NCBI GenBank assembly: GCA_016721315.1
Contig: JADKIL010000003.1
Span: 682,001-746,000 of the forward strand
Source of the DNA: Candidatus Villigracilis vicinus
Lineage (GTDB): Bacteria; Chloroflexota; Anaerolineae; Anaerolineales; Villigracilaceae
DNA: 64,000 bases
Direction: 5' to 3'
Part shown: positions 14,520-22,982 of the stretch, in pieces
Layout: each line of letters begins with the position of its first letter
How positions within the stretch are numbered: position 1 is the first letter of the stretch
The notes under the pieces: generated by a model
Database searches by the model: none
What the model was told of the DNA's origin: nothing
Seen by the model: only the letters and a program-made list of their open reading frames with translations
Made by a program: the position numbers and the translations under genes

Positions 14520-16895
14520 ATGACCCTCCCAAAAGTTTCCATTGATAACGTACTCCGCATCCTTCTTTCATTGAGTCAGTACCCCATCCTCAGCAGTCGT
14601 ATCCGGCACCAGATGCGCAAGACTCTCTACTCACGCGGCATCGTCCGTAAGGAAGTTTTTGAAGAGGAAGTGAAGCGTAAGGCGGTCGAATCGCAGACGA
14701 TCGAAGGCATTACCGACCCCTTGACCGAAGAGTCGAACGAGGTCTGGTTAATGCGTGTTACGCGTGTTAAAGATTCGTTGACCGATTTTTATTTTGCCTA
14801 CAACCTGCCGTATTCCGAATTTGAAGACCTGGTTCGCAAGGTGCTGGCAGAACGCGGCAATATAGATTCTGACTTTGTTTGGGTCAACCCGGAGCTTGCC
14901 CCGCAGGACCTGCTCTTCGAACAGGCTGAGATGATCGAGAATATGCCCGATGCCGACAAGGAAAAATACGAAGCGCGGCTGCAAGCCATTATTGCGGTGT
15001 TGATCCGTACCATGATCAGCGACCAGCTGAAATATATCAAGATCGCGCGTCAGTGGTTCACTGTGGAAGACCTGCGCGAGATCAGTCGTCGCAAGATCGG
15101 CGGCGGAAAGATCGGCGGTAAAGCAGCAGGTATGCTGCTTGCCATGCGCATCCTCAAAGAGACGGCTCCGCCATCCATTCGTGACCGTTTCCGTTTGCCC
15201 GTCTCCTATTATCTCGGCTCCGATGTGTATTACAACTTTATGTCGCTTAATGACCTTGGCGGCTGGAACGGTCAAAAATACAAGACCGAAGAACAAATGC
15301 GAGAAGATTATCCTTTGCTGTTCGAAGAGTTTTGCAAGGGACAGTTCCCTCCTGAAGTCCGAGAGAGTTTGGACCGAGTCCTGCTCGAAGCCGATACCCG
15401 CCCGTTGATCGTCCGTTCCTCCAGCTTGCTTGAAGATAACTTTGGCACATCTTTTGCCGGAAAATATGAAAGCATTTTTTTGCCGAACCAAGGCTCGCAT
15501 GAAGAGCGCCTCACTGCATTGACCAATGCCATTGCCCGGATCTATGCCAGCGTTATGAATCCTGATGCGCTGATCTACCGCCATACCAAAGACCTCGCCG
15601 ACTACGATGAACGTATTGGCATCTTGATCCAGATCGTGGAAGGCGAACGTGTTGGGCGATACTACTTCCCGCAGGCTGCGGGCGTGGCTTTCAGCCGCAA
15701 TCTATTTCGCTGGTCACCGCAAATTAAACAGGATGAAGGTTTTCTGCGCCTCGTCTTTGGTTTGGGTACTCGTGCCGTGGATATGCTCGCAGACGATTAT
15801 CCCCGCCTTGTGGCGCTTAGCCATCCGCGCCTGCATTCTTCATCGGATGTCCGCACCATCAAACGATACTCGCAACAAAACATCGATGCCATTGATCTTG
15901 AATCAAATTCATTCGTTACCATCCCTGTGCGTGAAGCGCTCCATGTGGATTATGACCCGCTCCGCTATATTGCCCAGGTCGAACAGGATGGCTACCTCGC
16001 CCCGATCCGTTCCCGCCTCGACTCTACCGATAAACTGGTTCTCACCTTCGATGGCTTGCTCTCGCGGACGCCTTTCTCCAAGTCCATGCGTGCAGCGTTG
16101 ACTCTGCTTGAAACCCATTACGGTTCACCGGTTGATACAGAATTTACGGTTGAGATCTTGCATCCAGATGAACAACCCGATGTGCAGATCACATTGCTGC
16201 AATGTCGTCCGCAAAGCCACATGCATGAGACCAGTGATGTGCAGATCCCTAATGACCTTGAAACGGAAGATATTATCTTCTCTTCACAAACCATGGTTCC
16301 ACAAGGTGCGGTGCAAAATATCCGTTACATTTTATTCGTGCCTTCTGAGGGATATTTCAGCCTTCAATCCCAAGCCGAACGCATCCAACTTGAGCGCGCC
16401 ATTGGGCAGCTAAACTCTGCACTCAAAGACCATACATTCATCGCGGTTGGACCCGGCCGCTGGGGGACGTCCACTCCAGATCTTGGCGTGCATGTTTCGT
16501 ACGGTGATATCTACAACTCACGCGCCCTCGTTGAGCTTGCGGGCGAGGAAGTTGGCGCATCTCCAGAACCGTCCTTTGGTACGCACTTCTTTCAGGATCT
16601 GATGGAAGCCAATATCTATCCACTTGGCGTGTTCCTTGATGAAGATGGCACCATCTTCAAACGCGACTTTTTCTACAATACCCCAAATCGTCTCTCTGAA
16701 TTCATCTCCATCGAAAATCCGCGTGTTATGGCAGCCTTGAAATTAATTGCGATCACGGACTATCGACCCAATGCTCATATGGACTTGATTATGGATGCGG
16801 GCAAGAGCCGAGCTGCTGCGTTTTTGATCGGGGAAGCACCACCTGAAAAAGATGATGAAGTGGTCACTGGTTCCGCTCCGATCAGTATGGAATAA
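14520..16895 (+). CDS. PEP/pyruvate-binding domain protein (PPDK/PpsA N-terminal type)
   Basis: 791 residues related to the ATP-grasp nucleotide-binding part of pyruvate phosphate dikinase and PEP synthase: RKIGGGKIGGKAAGMLLA, IVRSSSLLEDNFGTSFAGKY and a later GRWGTSTPDLGVHVSY segment. I see no phosphohistidine swivelling domain (GGxTCHAA) and no PEP-barrel domain, so it is unlikely to be a complete dikinase. The ATG at 14520 has AGGTGA upstream and is preferred to 14484. A strong terminator follows. Function unknown; an ATP-dependent phosphotransfer role is the inference. Confidence 0.85.
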   Translation: MTLPKVSIDNVLRILLSLSQYPILSSRIRHQMRKTLYSRGIVRKEVFEEEVKRKAVESQTIEGITDPLTEESNEVWLMRVTRVKDSLTDFYFAYNLPYSEFEDLVRKVLAERGNIDSDFVWVNPELAPQDLLFEQAEMIENMPDADKEKYEARLQAIIAVLIRTMISDQLKYIKIARQWFTVEDLREISRRKIGGGKIGGKAAGMLLAMRILKETAPPSIRDRFRLPVSYYLGSDVYYNFMSLNDLGGWNGQKYKTEEQMREDYPLLFEEFCKGQFPPEVRESLDRVLLEADTRPLIVRSSSLLEDNFGTSFAGKYESIFLPNQGSHEERLTALTNAIARIYASVMNPDALIYRHTKDLADYDERIGILIQIVEGERVGRYYFPQAAGVAFSRNLFRWSPQIKQDEGFLRLVFGLGTRAVDMLADDYPRLVALSHPRLHSSSDVRTIKRYSQQNIDAIDLESNSFVTIPVREALHVDYDPLRYIAQVEQDGYLAPIRSRLDSTDKLVLTFDGLLSRTPFSKSMRAALTLLETHYGSPVDTEFTVEILHPDEQPDVQITLLQCRPQSHMHETSDVQIPNDLETEDIIFSSQTMVPQGAVQNIRYILFVPSEGYFSLQSQAERIQLERAIGQLNSALKDHTFIAVGPGRWGTSTPDLGVHVSYGDIYNSRALVELAGEEVGASPEPSFGTHFFQDLMEANIYPLGVFLDEDGTIFKRDFFYNTPNRLSEFISIENPRVMAALKLIAITDYRPNAHMDLIMDAGKSRAAAFLIGEAPPEKDDEVVTGSAPISME

Positions 16896-16928
16896 AAAAA
16901 TGGGCGACTCATCGTCGCCCATTTTTTT
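16894..16928. terminator. Terminator after the PPDK-like gene
   Basis: Arms 16894-16908 and 16914-16928 around a GGGCGAC/GTCGCCC core, with A and T runs at either end. Confidence 0.88.
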
Positions 16929-16993
16929 ATCTCTTTGAAATAGAACATTTGTTCTATTTTAATTCTTCGCCTCTATCTGACTTTGAACTGATG

Positions 16994-17872
16994 TTACATC
17001 CCAGCTTGTTCTTGCACTGGGAATCGTTTCGTCCAAACAAGCCATGCAATGAACAATGCCATACCGATCCATGCTGTTGGCGCGGCGAGGGTACCACCCA
17101 ATGCCACATTGAAACCAGGCACAAGGAATAACACCGGTAATCCTGCGATCGCGTTGACCGCTCCATGTGCAAGCGCAGCCACCCAGGGACTCTTTGTATT
17201 GAGATACAACCACGAGATGATCGTACCCAACAAAACACAGAAGATGATCATCATGAATATCCCAAGGATCGGATAGCCCGGATAGTTATGTCCTTGAACA
17301 ATAACAGGTGCATGCCATACACCCCAAATGAGTCCGCTCAACAGAACGGCTTTCCATTGTCCAAGTGGCAGCAAGTGTGGAAGTAAAAATCCGCGCCAGC
17401 CTAATTCTTCTCCCATTGTAAATAGAATATTGATGAAGGGACCCAGCGTCAATGCAAGCAATGTTTGCGATAACACGATCACCATCGGTGAAATATCTTC
17501 ACCGCCCGGTGCAGACTTCAATGCATCACGGATCATCGTAAAGTTCAGATCAAGTTCTGCCAACCCAAACATCAACGTAAACAAGCCACCAAGGATAGTC
17601 AATGCGGCTGGCAATAACCACGCCCAAAGATAAAAGCGTTTAGGTCCCAAGGTATTCAATCGTAAACTGTTGAATGGTTTCTTGGCGATGAACAAGGTCA
17701 CAATCATGGCGGTGATGCCGGGAGCCCACATGGCGATCGCCCATAATCCTTGCGTTGCCAATTGTTTGGTGGACGCATCCTGGTCACTTAATGCAAGCGG
17801 CGCAAGGAATAAGGGCCACGAGAATAAAACCGTAATGCCCAAGAACCAATAGATATATTTTCTTTCGATCAT
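16994..17872 (-). CDS. CPBP family intramembrane glutamic endopeptidase
   Basis: 292-residue polytopic membrane protein of the CAAX protease/bacteriocin-processing family. The three motifs are present in the second half: EELGWRGFLL (EEXXXR), LIWGVWHAP (histidine of motif 2) and AALAHGAVNA (HXXXN-like motif 3). The ATG at 17872 has GTGAGG at good spacing; an upstream GTG at 17884 overlaps the stop of the previous gene by one base. Last gene of the GntR-led operon. Members process prenylated proteins, bacteriocins or anti-sigma factors; the substrate here is unknown. Confidence 0.92.
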   Translation of the reverse strand: MIERKYIYWFLGITVLFSWPLFLAPLALSDQDASTKQLATQGLWAIAMWAPGITAMIVTLFIAKKPFNSLRLNTLGPKRFYLWAWLLPAALTILGGLFTLMFGLAELDLNFTMIRDALKSAPGGEDISPMVIVLSQTLLALTLGPFINILFTMGEELGWRGFLLPHLLPLGQWKAVLLSGLIWGVWHAPVIVQGHNYPGYPILGIFMMIIFCVLLGTIISWLYLNTKSPWVAALAHGAVNAIAGLPVLFLVPGFNVALGGTLAAPTAWIGMALFIAWLVWTKRFPVQEQAGM

Positions 17873-17883
17873 TTTTTGCCTCA

Positions 17884-18117
17884 CTATAATTTGTTGTATT
17901 GCGGCATCGAACGCTGACGGATGGTTTCACGAGTCAACGGGCGTTTGGCAATGACATTGATCTTGTTCTGGTTTTCCAGGATATGCGTTGAAACGACTTC
18001 CCAACCTTCGACACCCCAGTCATTCAGCAGTTGTTCAAACTCCTCAGCTTTTACTCCCGTCTAAAATCCGCCAACAGTTTGGACGCGATATTCCCATTTT
18101 GGCAGTTCGTTATTCAT
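17884..18117 (-). pseudogene. DUF4177-like small protein interrupted by an in-frame amber codon
   Basis: Reading from ATG 18117 gives MNNELPKWEYRVQTVGGF, then TAG at 18061-18063, then TGVKAEEFEQLLNDWGVEGWEVVSTHI and on to a natural stop at 17884. The WEYRVQ start and LLNDWGVEGWEVV are the two halves of the DUF4177 fold, so the reading frame is one gene of 77 codons with a single nonsense codon. AAAGGA precedes the ATG. It is either a point-mutated gene, a base-call error, or a suppressed stop; I see nothing supporting pyrrolysine. It sits between the sdpI-like and CPBP genes. Confidence 0.75.
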
Positions 18118-18130
18118 TTCGAAATCCTTT

Positions 18131-18146
18131 CGTTTCACGTGAAACA
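18131..18146. promoter_or_regulatory. parS-like palindrome 1
   Basis: CGTTTCACGTGAAACA matches the ParB recognition site TGTTTCACGTGAAACA at 15 of 16 positions. It lies 14 bp before the DUF4177-like start, just upstream of its ribosome binding site. Confidence 0.6.
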
Positions 18147-18180
18147 AAACGTGCGTGCCGTAAAGACACGCACGTTGAAG

Positions 18181-18831
18181 CTATGCCTTTGTCTCGCTGC
18201 GATATAGGATGTACGAGTAAATGACGAGTGCCAGTGTGGAACCCATCAGCGGAACGAAGAGCAACCAGAAGGCCGTCATTCCGCCGAAGAAACTTCCGAC
18301 GAATGCCAAGGCTCCTGAAACCATAAACAGGACCGAGCCAAGTTGATGCGTCTTGTCCCAAACCGAATCACTTGAGAGAGTCCACGGGGTGCGGATCCCG
18401 ATGAAGAAGTTTCGTTTGGCTTGTCGCAGCAGGTAACCAATGAAGATGAATAAGATACCCATGAACGGCAGCATCATTGTGCTCATCTTAAAGCTTTGAT
18501 TCCCGAGGCTCCATGCGAGCGTCAGCCCGTGGATATAGAGCATGAAAACCGTGATGAGCAGGATGAACAGGTTGAATGCGCTGCGGAAACTTTCGATGTT
18601 TGCTTTGAGCGGATCCATGTTGGGCAGAGCAATGAACAGACCGAACATACCCAGCACGACAAGCGGCATTAGGAACACGCCCCAGAACTTTGAGATATAC
18701 CCGTCGACTTCATCATTGATGTTCCAGTGGGAAGCCATTTGTTCGGGGAGTTGATTCCATAACAGCGCGCCTGCAATCACTGCAACAGCAATCATGAGCA
18801 GTACGAGGATGGATGTTGTTTTTGTTGTCAT
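18181..18831 (-). CDS. SdpI-like membrane protein (DUF1648 + SdpI)
   Basis: 216 residues. The N-terminal half is a DUF1648 unit (a membrane helix followed by LPEQMASHWNINDEVDGY), and the C-terminal half carries SdpI-type helices with FFIGIRTPWTLSSDSVWDKTH, the most conserved part of the family. In Bacillus, SdpI gives immunity to the SdpC toxin and relays signal to a repressor; here only the family is established. AAAGGA precedes the ATG. It shares an operon with a slipin, a GntR regulator and a CPBP protease, a combination common in membrane stress loci. Confidence 0.9.
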   Translation of the reverse strand: MTTKTTSILVLLMIAVAVIAGALLWNQLPEQMASHWNINDEVDGYISKFWGVFLMPLVVLGMFGLFIALPNMDPLKANIESFRSAFNLFILLITVFMLYIHGLTLAWSLGNQSFKMSTMMLPFMGILFIFIGYLLRQAKRNFFIGIRTPWTLSSDSVWDKTHQLGSVLFMVSGALAFVGSFFGGMTAFWLLFVPLMGSTLALVIYSYILYRSETKA

Positions 18832-18845
18832 TTTGATTTCCTTTT

Positions 18846-18861
18846 CGTTTCACGTGAAACG
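18846..18861. promoter_or_regulatory. parS-like palindrome 2
   Basis: CGTTTCACGTGAAACG shares the perfect 14-bp core GTTTCACGTGAAAC with palindrome 1 and stands at nearly the same place relative to the next gene (before the AAAGGA of sdpI). Fourteen of 16 positions match parS. Confidence 0.6.
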
Positions 18862-18905
18862 TTTTCTAGTATTGTTGCTGGTAATCGCCTGAAGCGATGC
18901 CGATG

Positions 18906-19844
18906 CTACTTGTCATTTTTGGGTAGATTATTTTGTGCCAATGAAACCATGCCGCTCAAGCCGCCGAGATTCATTGTGTCTACTGCGGAGGATGGTACGA
19001 TCACCAAGGCGCCTTTTTCCTTCAAACCTTCGAACAACATATTCATGGCGCGCAGGTGCAATGCGGTTGGATTGTTGATATATGCCTGCGAAGCCTCAGA
19101 GAACGAAGCGGCAATTTGCTTTTCAGACTCGCCGAGGATCACACGTGCCTGGCGCTCGCGTTCTGCCTGTGCCTGACGAGACATGGCATCTTCCAATACC
19201 TGAGGAATGACCACGTCGCGGATCTCAACAGATTGCACGGTCACGCCCCAAGGTATAGTGCGTTCATCAATGATCTTCTGAAGTTCTTCGTCCATCTTGG
19301 CACGTCCGACCAAAATATCTGCCAGTGTCATCTGACCAATGATCTCGCGCAATGCAGTCTGTGCCGCCCATGAAATGGCGCTTTGGTAATCCGTCACTTC
19401 GAGCGCGGCTTTCTCGGCATCCCATACAACCCAAAAGAGTACGGCGTCCACATCTACAGGTACGGTATCTTTGGTCAATGTTTTCTCAGCAGAGAATGAG
19501 GTTACTGTAACGCGGTGGTCGATCCACATTACAGCCGTATCTACAATGGGAATCAGCCAAAAAATTCCAGGACCTTTTAGCCCGTTGAATTTCCCAAAGC
19601 GCAGCACAACCACTTTTTCCCATTGAGATGCAACCTTGATGGCGAACAAAAAATATGTGGCAACCCCGGTCATTGCAAGGACAACAGCGCCAATGAAAAG
19701 ATCCGATGCGTTCGTTACATCCAATAGCAATGCTATTTTGATCGTGCCGATCAAAAGGATGGTGAAAATGAATCCAGCGATCGGCGGGATGTGCTGTTCA
19801 TCTTTCTTGGTTTGAGTTATTGACTTTAGAAATTTTGTGTTCAT
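18906..19844 (-). CDS. Slipin/stomatin-like SPFH protein
   Basis: 312 residues. Two N-terminal membrane helices (IAGFIFTILLIGTIKIALLL and LFIGAVVLAMTGVATYFLF) are followed by the SPFH domain: VVVLRFGKFNGLKGPGIFWL, IDHRVTVTSFSAEKTLTKD, then the helical SRQAQAERERQARVILGESE. Slipins organise membrane microdomains and often pair with NfeD proteases. The second ATG (19844) is chosen because AAGGAG lies 8 nt ahead; the first is too close. It follows the GntR gene and probably shares its promoter. Confidence 0.92.
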   Translation of the reverse strand: MNTKFLKSITQTKKDEQHIPPIAGFIFTILLIGTIKIALLLDVTNASDLFIGAVVLAMTGVATYFLFAIKVASQWEKVVVLRFGKFNGLKGPGIFWLIPIVDTAVMWIDHRVTVTSFSAEKTLTKDTVPVDVDAVLFWVVWDAEKAALEVTDYQSAISWAAQTALREIIGQMTLADILVGRAKMDEELQKIIDERTIPWGVTVQSVEIRDVVIPQVLEDAMSRQAQAERERQARVILGESEKQIAASFSEASQAYINNPTALHLRAMNMLFEGLKEKGALVIVPSSAVDTMNLGGLSGMVSLAQNNLPKNDK

Positions 19845-19867
19845 TGACATTCTCCTTCTTGATAAAC

Positions 19868-20290
19868 CTAATCTTCCTCTTTGACTTGCTTCGCTTCTTT
19901 CCATGACTTCAGACTGTCTTTCACCATCTGGCTGACCTCACGTTCAGAGAAACCCAATCGATAAGCTTCGCTGATAAAACGCTGTGTGAGTTCGGAAAGA
20001 GATTCCTGTCTTAACTTCTCTGTCACTTCTGGCGGCGGGATCTCGGTGATGTATGTGCCGCGTCCTTGCTGCGTGGATATGATGCGGGCTTCATCAAGGA
20101 TACGATAAGCACGTGCTACCGTATTGAAGTTGACGCGCAGTTCCGATGCCAGAGAACGAACAGTTGGCAATTGATCGCCAGGTTTCAATATCCCGTTTGC
20201 CAATTGGCTTTGGACTTGATTAACGATCTGGGTGTAGATCGGCAATCCAGAATGAAAGTCGAGCTGTAGAGTGAGTTTCTTTTCAGGCAT
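19868..20290 (-). CDS. GntR family regulator, YtrA type
   Basis: 140 residues: an N-terminal winged helix (IYTQIVNQVQSQLANGILKP, then LPTVRSLASELRVNFNTVAR) and a short helical C-terminus, the YtrA subfamily layout. Such proteins usually repress the operon they head. Here that is slipin, SdpI-like, DUF4177-like and CPBP genes, all co-directional, so envelope stress control is the likely theme. A promoter with an overlapping inverted-repeat-rich segment lies directly upstream. Confidence 0.92.
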   Translation of the reverse strand: MPEKKLTLQLDFHSGLPIYTQIVNQVQSQLANGILKPGDQLPTVRSLASELRVNFNTVARAYRILDEARIISTQQGRGTYITEIPPPEVTEKLRQESLSELTQRFISEAYRLGFSEREVSQMVKDSLKSWKEAKQVKEED

Positions 20291-20328
20291 GGGTTTCCTT
20301 ATATTGTACTAATTGTATCATTGTGTGA

Positions 20329-20356
20329 ATTGTAGCACTTAAAGGCTTTAAGTCAA
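20329..20356 (-). promoter_or_regulatory. Promoter of the GntR operon
   Basis: On the minus strand TTGACT (20351-20356), a 16-bp spacer and TACAAT (20329-20334). The 38 bp downstream contain TACAATTAGTACAAT, a possible operator for the encoded regulator. Confidence 0.6.
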
Positions 20357-20363
20357 GCCATTA

Positions 20364-20399
20364 AAAAATGGTATTGAGCTTTTGCCCAATACCATTTTT
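20364..20399. terminator. Terminator of pdxR
   Basis: Perfect 13-bp arms (20364-20376 and 20387-20399) around the GGTATTG/CAATACC core, with A/T runs on both sides. It separates pdxR from the GntR operon promoter. Confidence 0.85.
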
Positions 20400-20419
20400 A
20401 TCAGTGATGTGTAGTGTAG

Positions 20420-21898
20420 TTATTTTGCTTTTGTTTTTATGCGTTTGAACACAATGCCCAACCTCTTGATCCCCTCCTCGATATCTTCTGCAGGCTGTGA
20501 GGCAAAGTTGAGACGGATCCAATCTCTTCCGCTGACTCCGTCAATGAAAAAAGAATTCCCCGGTGCAAACGATACCCCTTCTTTGCAGGCGATCGGCAGA
20601 AGGTCATTTGCAGAAAGAGACTTTGGTAATTGCAGCCAGATAAATAACCCGCCCTTGGGTGTTTCAAATGAAACACTGGACGGCAAATAACGCCCAATGG
20701 CAGTTACCATGGCATCACGCCGGGCACGGAAGATCTGGCTGGAACGGTGCAGATATGTTTGGTACCGCCCGACGGTCATATATGCATCCAACGAGCGTTG
20801 GATCAATGTGGATGTTGCCAGATCACTGAGACGTTTGAAATTAAGCAGGCTTTCGAACACCGGACCATCTGCCACAATGAACCCAACCCGCAGACCGGGC
20901 ATCAGCATCTTTGAAAAGGTACTGACGTAAATGACCTGCCCGCCAGGGTCCAATGATTTGAGCGACGGTTGGGTATGGCCTTCATAGCGCAAATCGCCTA
21001 CGAAGTCATCTTCCAAAATGGGAATATTGTATTTGCCAGCGAGCATGATCAACTCGCGGCGCCGGGCGCTATTGAGGCACGTCCCGGTCGGGTTATGAAA
21101 ATTTGGGATGGTGTAGATCAACTTGGGATGGTGAAGCTGTAGGAGCTTCTCCAGTTTGTCCACTTGCATTCCCTGCCCGTCCACTGGAATCCCCACGATC
21201 TGAAACCCAAGTGTGCGGAACAAATCGAGCGCTGCAGAGTAGGTTGGATCTTCCACCAGAACAATATCATTTGGCTTCAACAAAACCTGTGCCGCAAGAA
21301 AGATGGCTTGCTGCGACCCGGCTGTGATGAGGATATTCTCCGGGTGTGTCTGCAAGCCCTGGCTGGCTAAGATGCGGGCAATCCCCTCGCGCAGCGGAGC
21401 GTAGCCTCTGCGTTCCCCATATTCCAGCGCATCGATCTGGTCACGCCGCATAACGGATTGGATCACTTTGCGAAACTCCTCCACGGGGAATTGTCGTGCG
21501 TCACTAATGCCGCTGGCGAAACTGATCGGATGTGGATGTCCGCTTGCCTGCAGCATGTCTTCTGCAATGTCTGCATTCGCAAACGTGTTTTTTTGTAAAC
21601 TTGTTTGCCAGAGCGGCCAGGGGGTATCGGCATTGTTTTTTGGAATGGAAGGAAGTGAATAGACCGGCAAGACATAGGTGCCGCTGCCCATTCTTGAGAA
21701 AACCAGACCACCAGCTTCGAGGGCTGCGTATGCGTTTTCGACCGTGGTGCGGTTGACACCGAGATCGCGCGCAAGCTGACGGCTGGCGGGCAGGCGTGTA
21801 TCGGCTGGTAGTGTGCCCGCCAAAATACTTTTTCGAAGATGGTCTTCGATCTGTTGATATAGGGGAATATTGCTTTGGTGATCCAATGGGATGCGCAT
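20420..21898 (-). CDS. pdxR: MocR/GntR-type regulator with aminotransferase domain, PdxR-like
   Basis: 492 residues: an N-terminal GntR winged helix (LYQQIEDHLRKSILAGTLPA, then ASRQLARDLGVNRTTVENAY) joined to a fold-type I aminotransferase domain with the PLP lysine in STFSKMLMPGLRVGF. MocR proteins bind PLP as effector. Because it is divergent from pdxS and shares the 188-bp gap with it, PdxR (activator of PLP synthesis and self-repressor in Gram-positive bacteria) is the natural assignment. Spaced ATTGGC half-sites lie in the gap. Terminates before the GntR operon. Confidence 0.9.
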   Translation of the reverse strand: MRIPLDHQSNIPLYQQIEDHLRKSILAGTLPADTRLPASRQLARDLGVNRTTVENAYAALEAGGLVFSRMGSGTYVLPVYSLPSIPKNNADTPWPLWQTSLQKNTFANADIAEDMLQASGHPHPISFASGISDARQFPVEEFRKVIQSVMRRDQIDALEYGERRGYAPLREGIARILASQGLQTHPENILITAGSQQAIFLAAQVLLKPNDIVLVEDPTYSAALDLFRTLGFQIVGIPVDGQGMQVDKLEKLLQLHHPKLIYTIPNFHNPTGTCLNSARRRELIMLAGKYNIPILEDDFVGDLRYEGHTQPSLKSLDPGGQVIYVSTFSKMLMPGLRVGFIVADGPVFESLLNFKRLSDLATSTLIQRSLDAYMTVGRYQTYLHRSSQIFRARRDAMVTAIGRYLPSSVSFETPKGGLFIWLQLPKSLSANDLLPIACKEGVSFAPGNSFFIDGVSGRDWIRLNFASQPAEDIEEGIKRLGIVFKRIKTKAK

Positions 21899-21961
21899 TT
21901 TATCTCTCCAACTTACATTGGTACGATGAATATATCATTTTCTCACCATGCGATGGAGACA

Positions 21962-22040
21962 ATTGGCTTGCAATTCACCCTTTGCCATTAAAGTGGCTGG
22001 CTGATAATTGGCGTTTATTGGCTCTTAACGTACGCCAATT
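21962..22040. promoter_or_regulatory. Candidate PdxR operator region
   Basis: ATTGGC occurs three times in direct orientation (21962, 22007, 22017) and once inverted (GCCAAT, 22034-22039). AATTGGCGT (22006-22014) and ACGCCAATT (22032-22040) form a perfect 9-bp inverted repeat that ends next to the pdxS -35 box, as expected for an activator site. Confidence 0.55.
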
Positions 22041-22070
22041 TTGACCTAGAATCAAATCAAACCATATAGT
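22041..22070 (+). promoter_or_regulatory. Promoter of pdxST
   Basis: TTGACC (22041-22046), 18-bp spacer, TATAGT (22065-22070), just before the pdxS ribosome binding site, giving a very short leader. Confidence 0.6.
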
Positions 22071-22086
22071 ATGTAGGAGAAAAAAC

Positions 22087-22974
22087 ATGCAAGCAAAAAC
22101 TGGAACCTGGACTGAGAAAAAAGGATTGGCGCAGATGCTTAAAGGCGGCGTCATTATGGATGTAGTGAACGCCGAGCAAGCCAAGATCGCAGAAGAAGCG
22201 GGCGCGTGCGCCGTGATGGCATTGGAACGCGTGCCTGCCGATATCCGCGCGGATGGCGGCGTTGCACGCATGAGCGACCCCGACATGATCCTCAAGATCA
22301 TGGATGCGGTTTCCATCCCGGTGATGGCGAAGTGCCGTATCGGTCATTTTGTCGAGGCGCAGATCCTCGAATCGATCGGCATTGACTACATCGACGAATC
22401 TGAAGTGTTGACCCCGGCAGATGAAGAACATCACATTTTGAAGCATAACTTCAAAGTTCCGTTCGTTTGTGGCTGCCGCAACATTGGTGAAGCCCTGCGC
22501 CGTATTGGTGAAGGCGCGGCGATGATCCGCACCAAGGGTGAGGCTGGCACCGGGGATGTGGTTGAAGCCGTGCGTCACGCCCGCACTGTGATCGGCACGA
22601 TCAAACAATTGACCGTGATGGGCGATGAAGAATTGATGGCGTTTGCCAAGAACAACGGCGCACCGTATGAGTTGGTGAAAGAAGTAAAGGAACTTGGACG
22701 TTTGCCGGTGGTGAACTTTGCAGCTGGCGGCGTAGCCACTCCCGCCGATGCGGCGTTGATGATGCAGCTCGGCGTGGACGGCGTCTTCGTTGGTTCTGGC
22801 ATCTTCAAATCGGGTGACCCTGCCAAACGTGCCGCGGCGATCGTCAAATCTGTAACGCATTATCAAGATGCCTCCATCCTTGCGGAAGTGAGCAAGAACC
22901 TTGGCGAAGCAATGGTCGGACGCAACGCCTCCCAAATGCCCGAAGGCGAGAAGCTCGCCGTGCGCGGCTGGTAA
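22087..22974 (+). CDS. pdxS: Pyridoxal 5'-phosphate synthase, lyase subunit
   Basis: Synthase subunit of the two-protein PLP synthase: it makes PLP from ribose 5-phosphate, glyceraldehyde 3-phosphate and ammonia supplied by PdxT. The 295 residues cover the whole TIM barrel. Asp25 in GGVIMDVVN, Lys82 in VMAKCRIGHFVE (ribose 5-phosphate Schiff base) and Lys150 in IRTKGEAGTGD (second catalytic lysine) are all present, as is GGVATPADAALMMQLG near the C-terminus. TAGGAG lies before the ATG. It is followed by pdxT after an 80-bp hairpin repeat. Confidence 0.98.
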   Translation: MQAKTGTWTEKKGLAQMLKGGVIMDVVNAEQAKIAEEAGACAVMALERVPADIRADGGVARMSDPDMILKIMDAVSIPVMAKCRIGHFVEAQILESIGIDYIDESEVLTPADEEHHILKHNFKVPFVCGCRNIGEALRRIGEGAAMIRTKGEAGTGDVVEAVRHARTVIGTIKQLTVMGDEELMAFAKNNGAPYELVKEVKELGRLPVVNFAAGGVATPADAALMMQLGVDGVFVGSGIFKSGDPAKRAAAIVKSVTHYQDASILAEVSKNLGEAMVGRNASQMPEGEKLAVRGW

Positions 22975-22982
22975 ATTAGACG

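Noticed and set aside
18061..18063. Amber codon as pyrrolysine
   Set aside because: No pyl genes or PYLIS-like structure seen, and the protein family has no reason for pyrrolysine.
20660..20675. TGTTTCAAATGAAACA, another parS-like palindrome
   Set aside because: It lies inside pdxR coding sequence and lacks the central CG (ACGT) of parS; probably chance.
22057..22935. Open frame antisense to pdxS
   Set aside because: Fully covered by pdxS, with histidine-rich unnatural composition.
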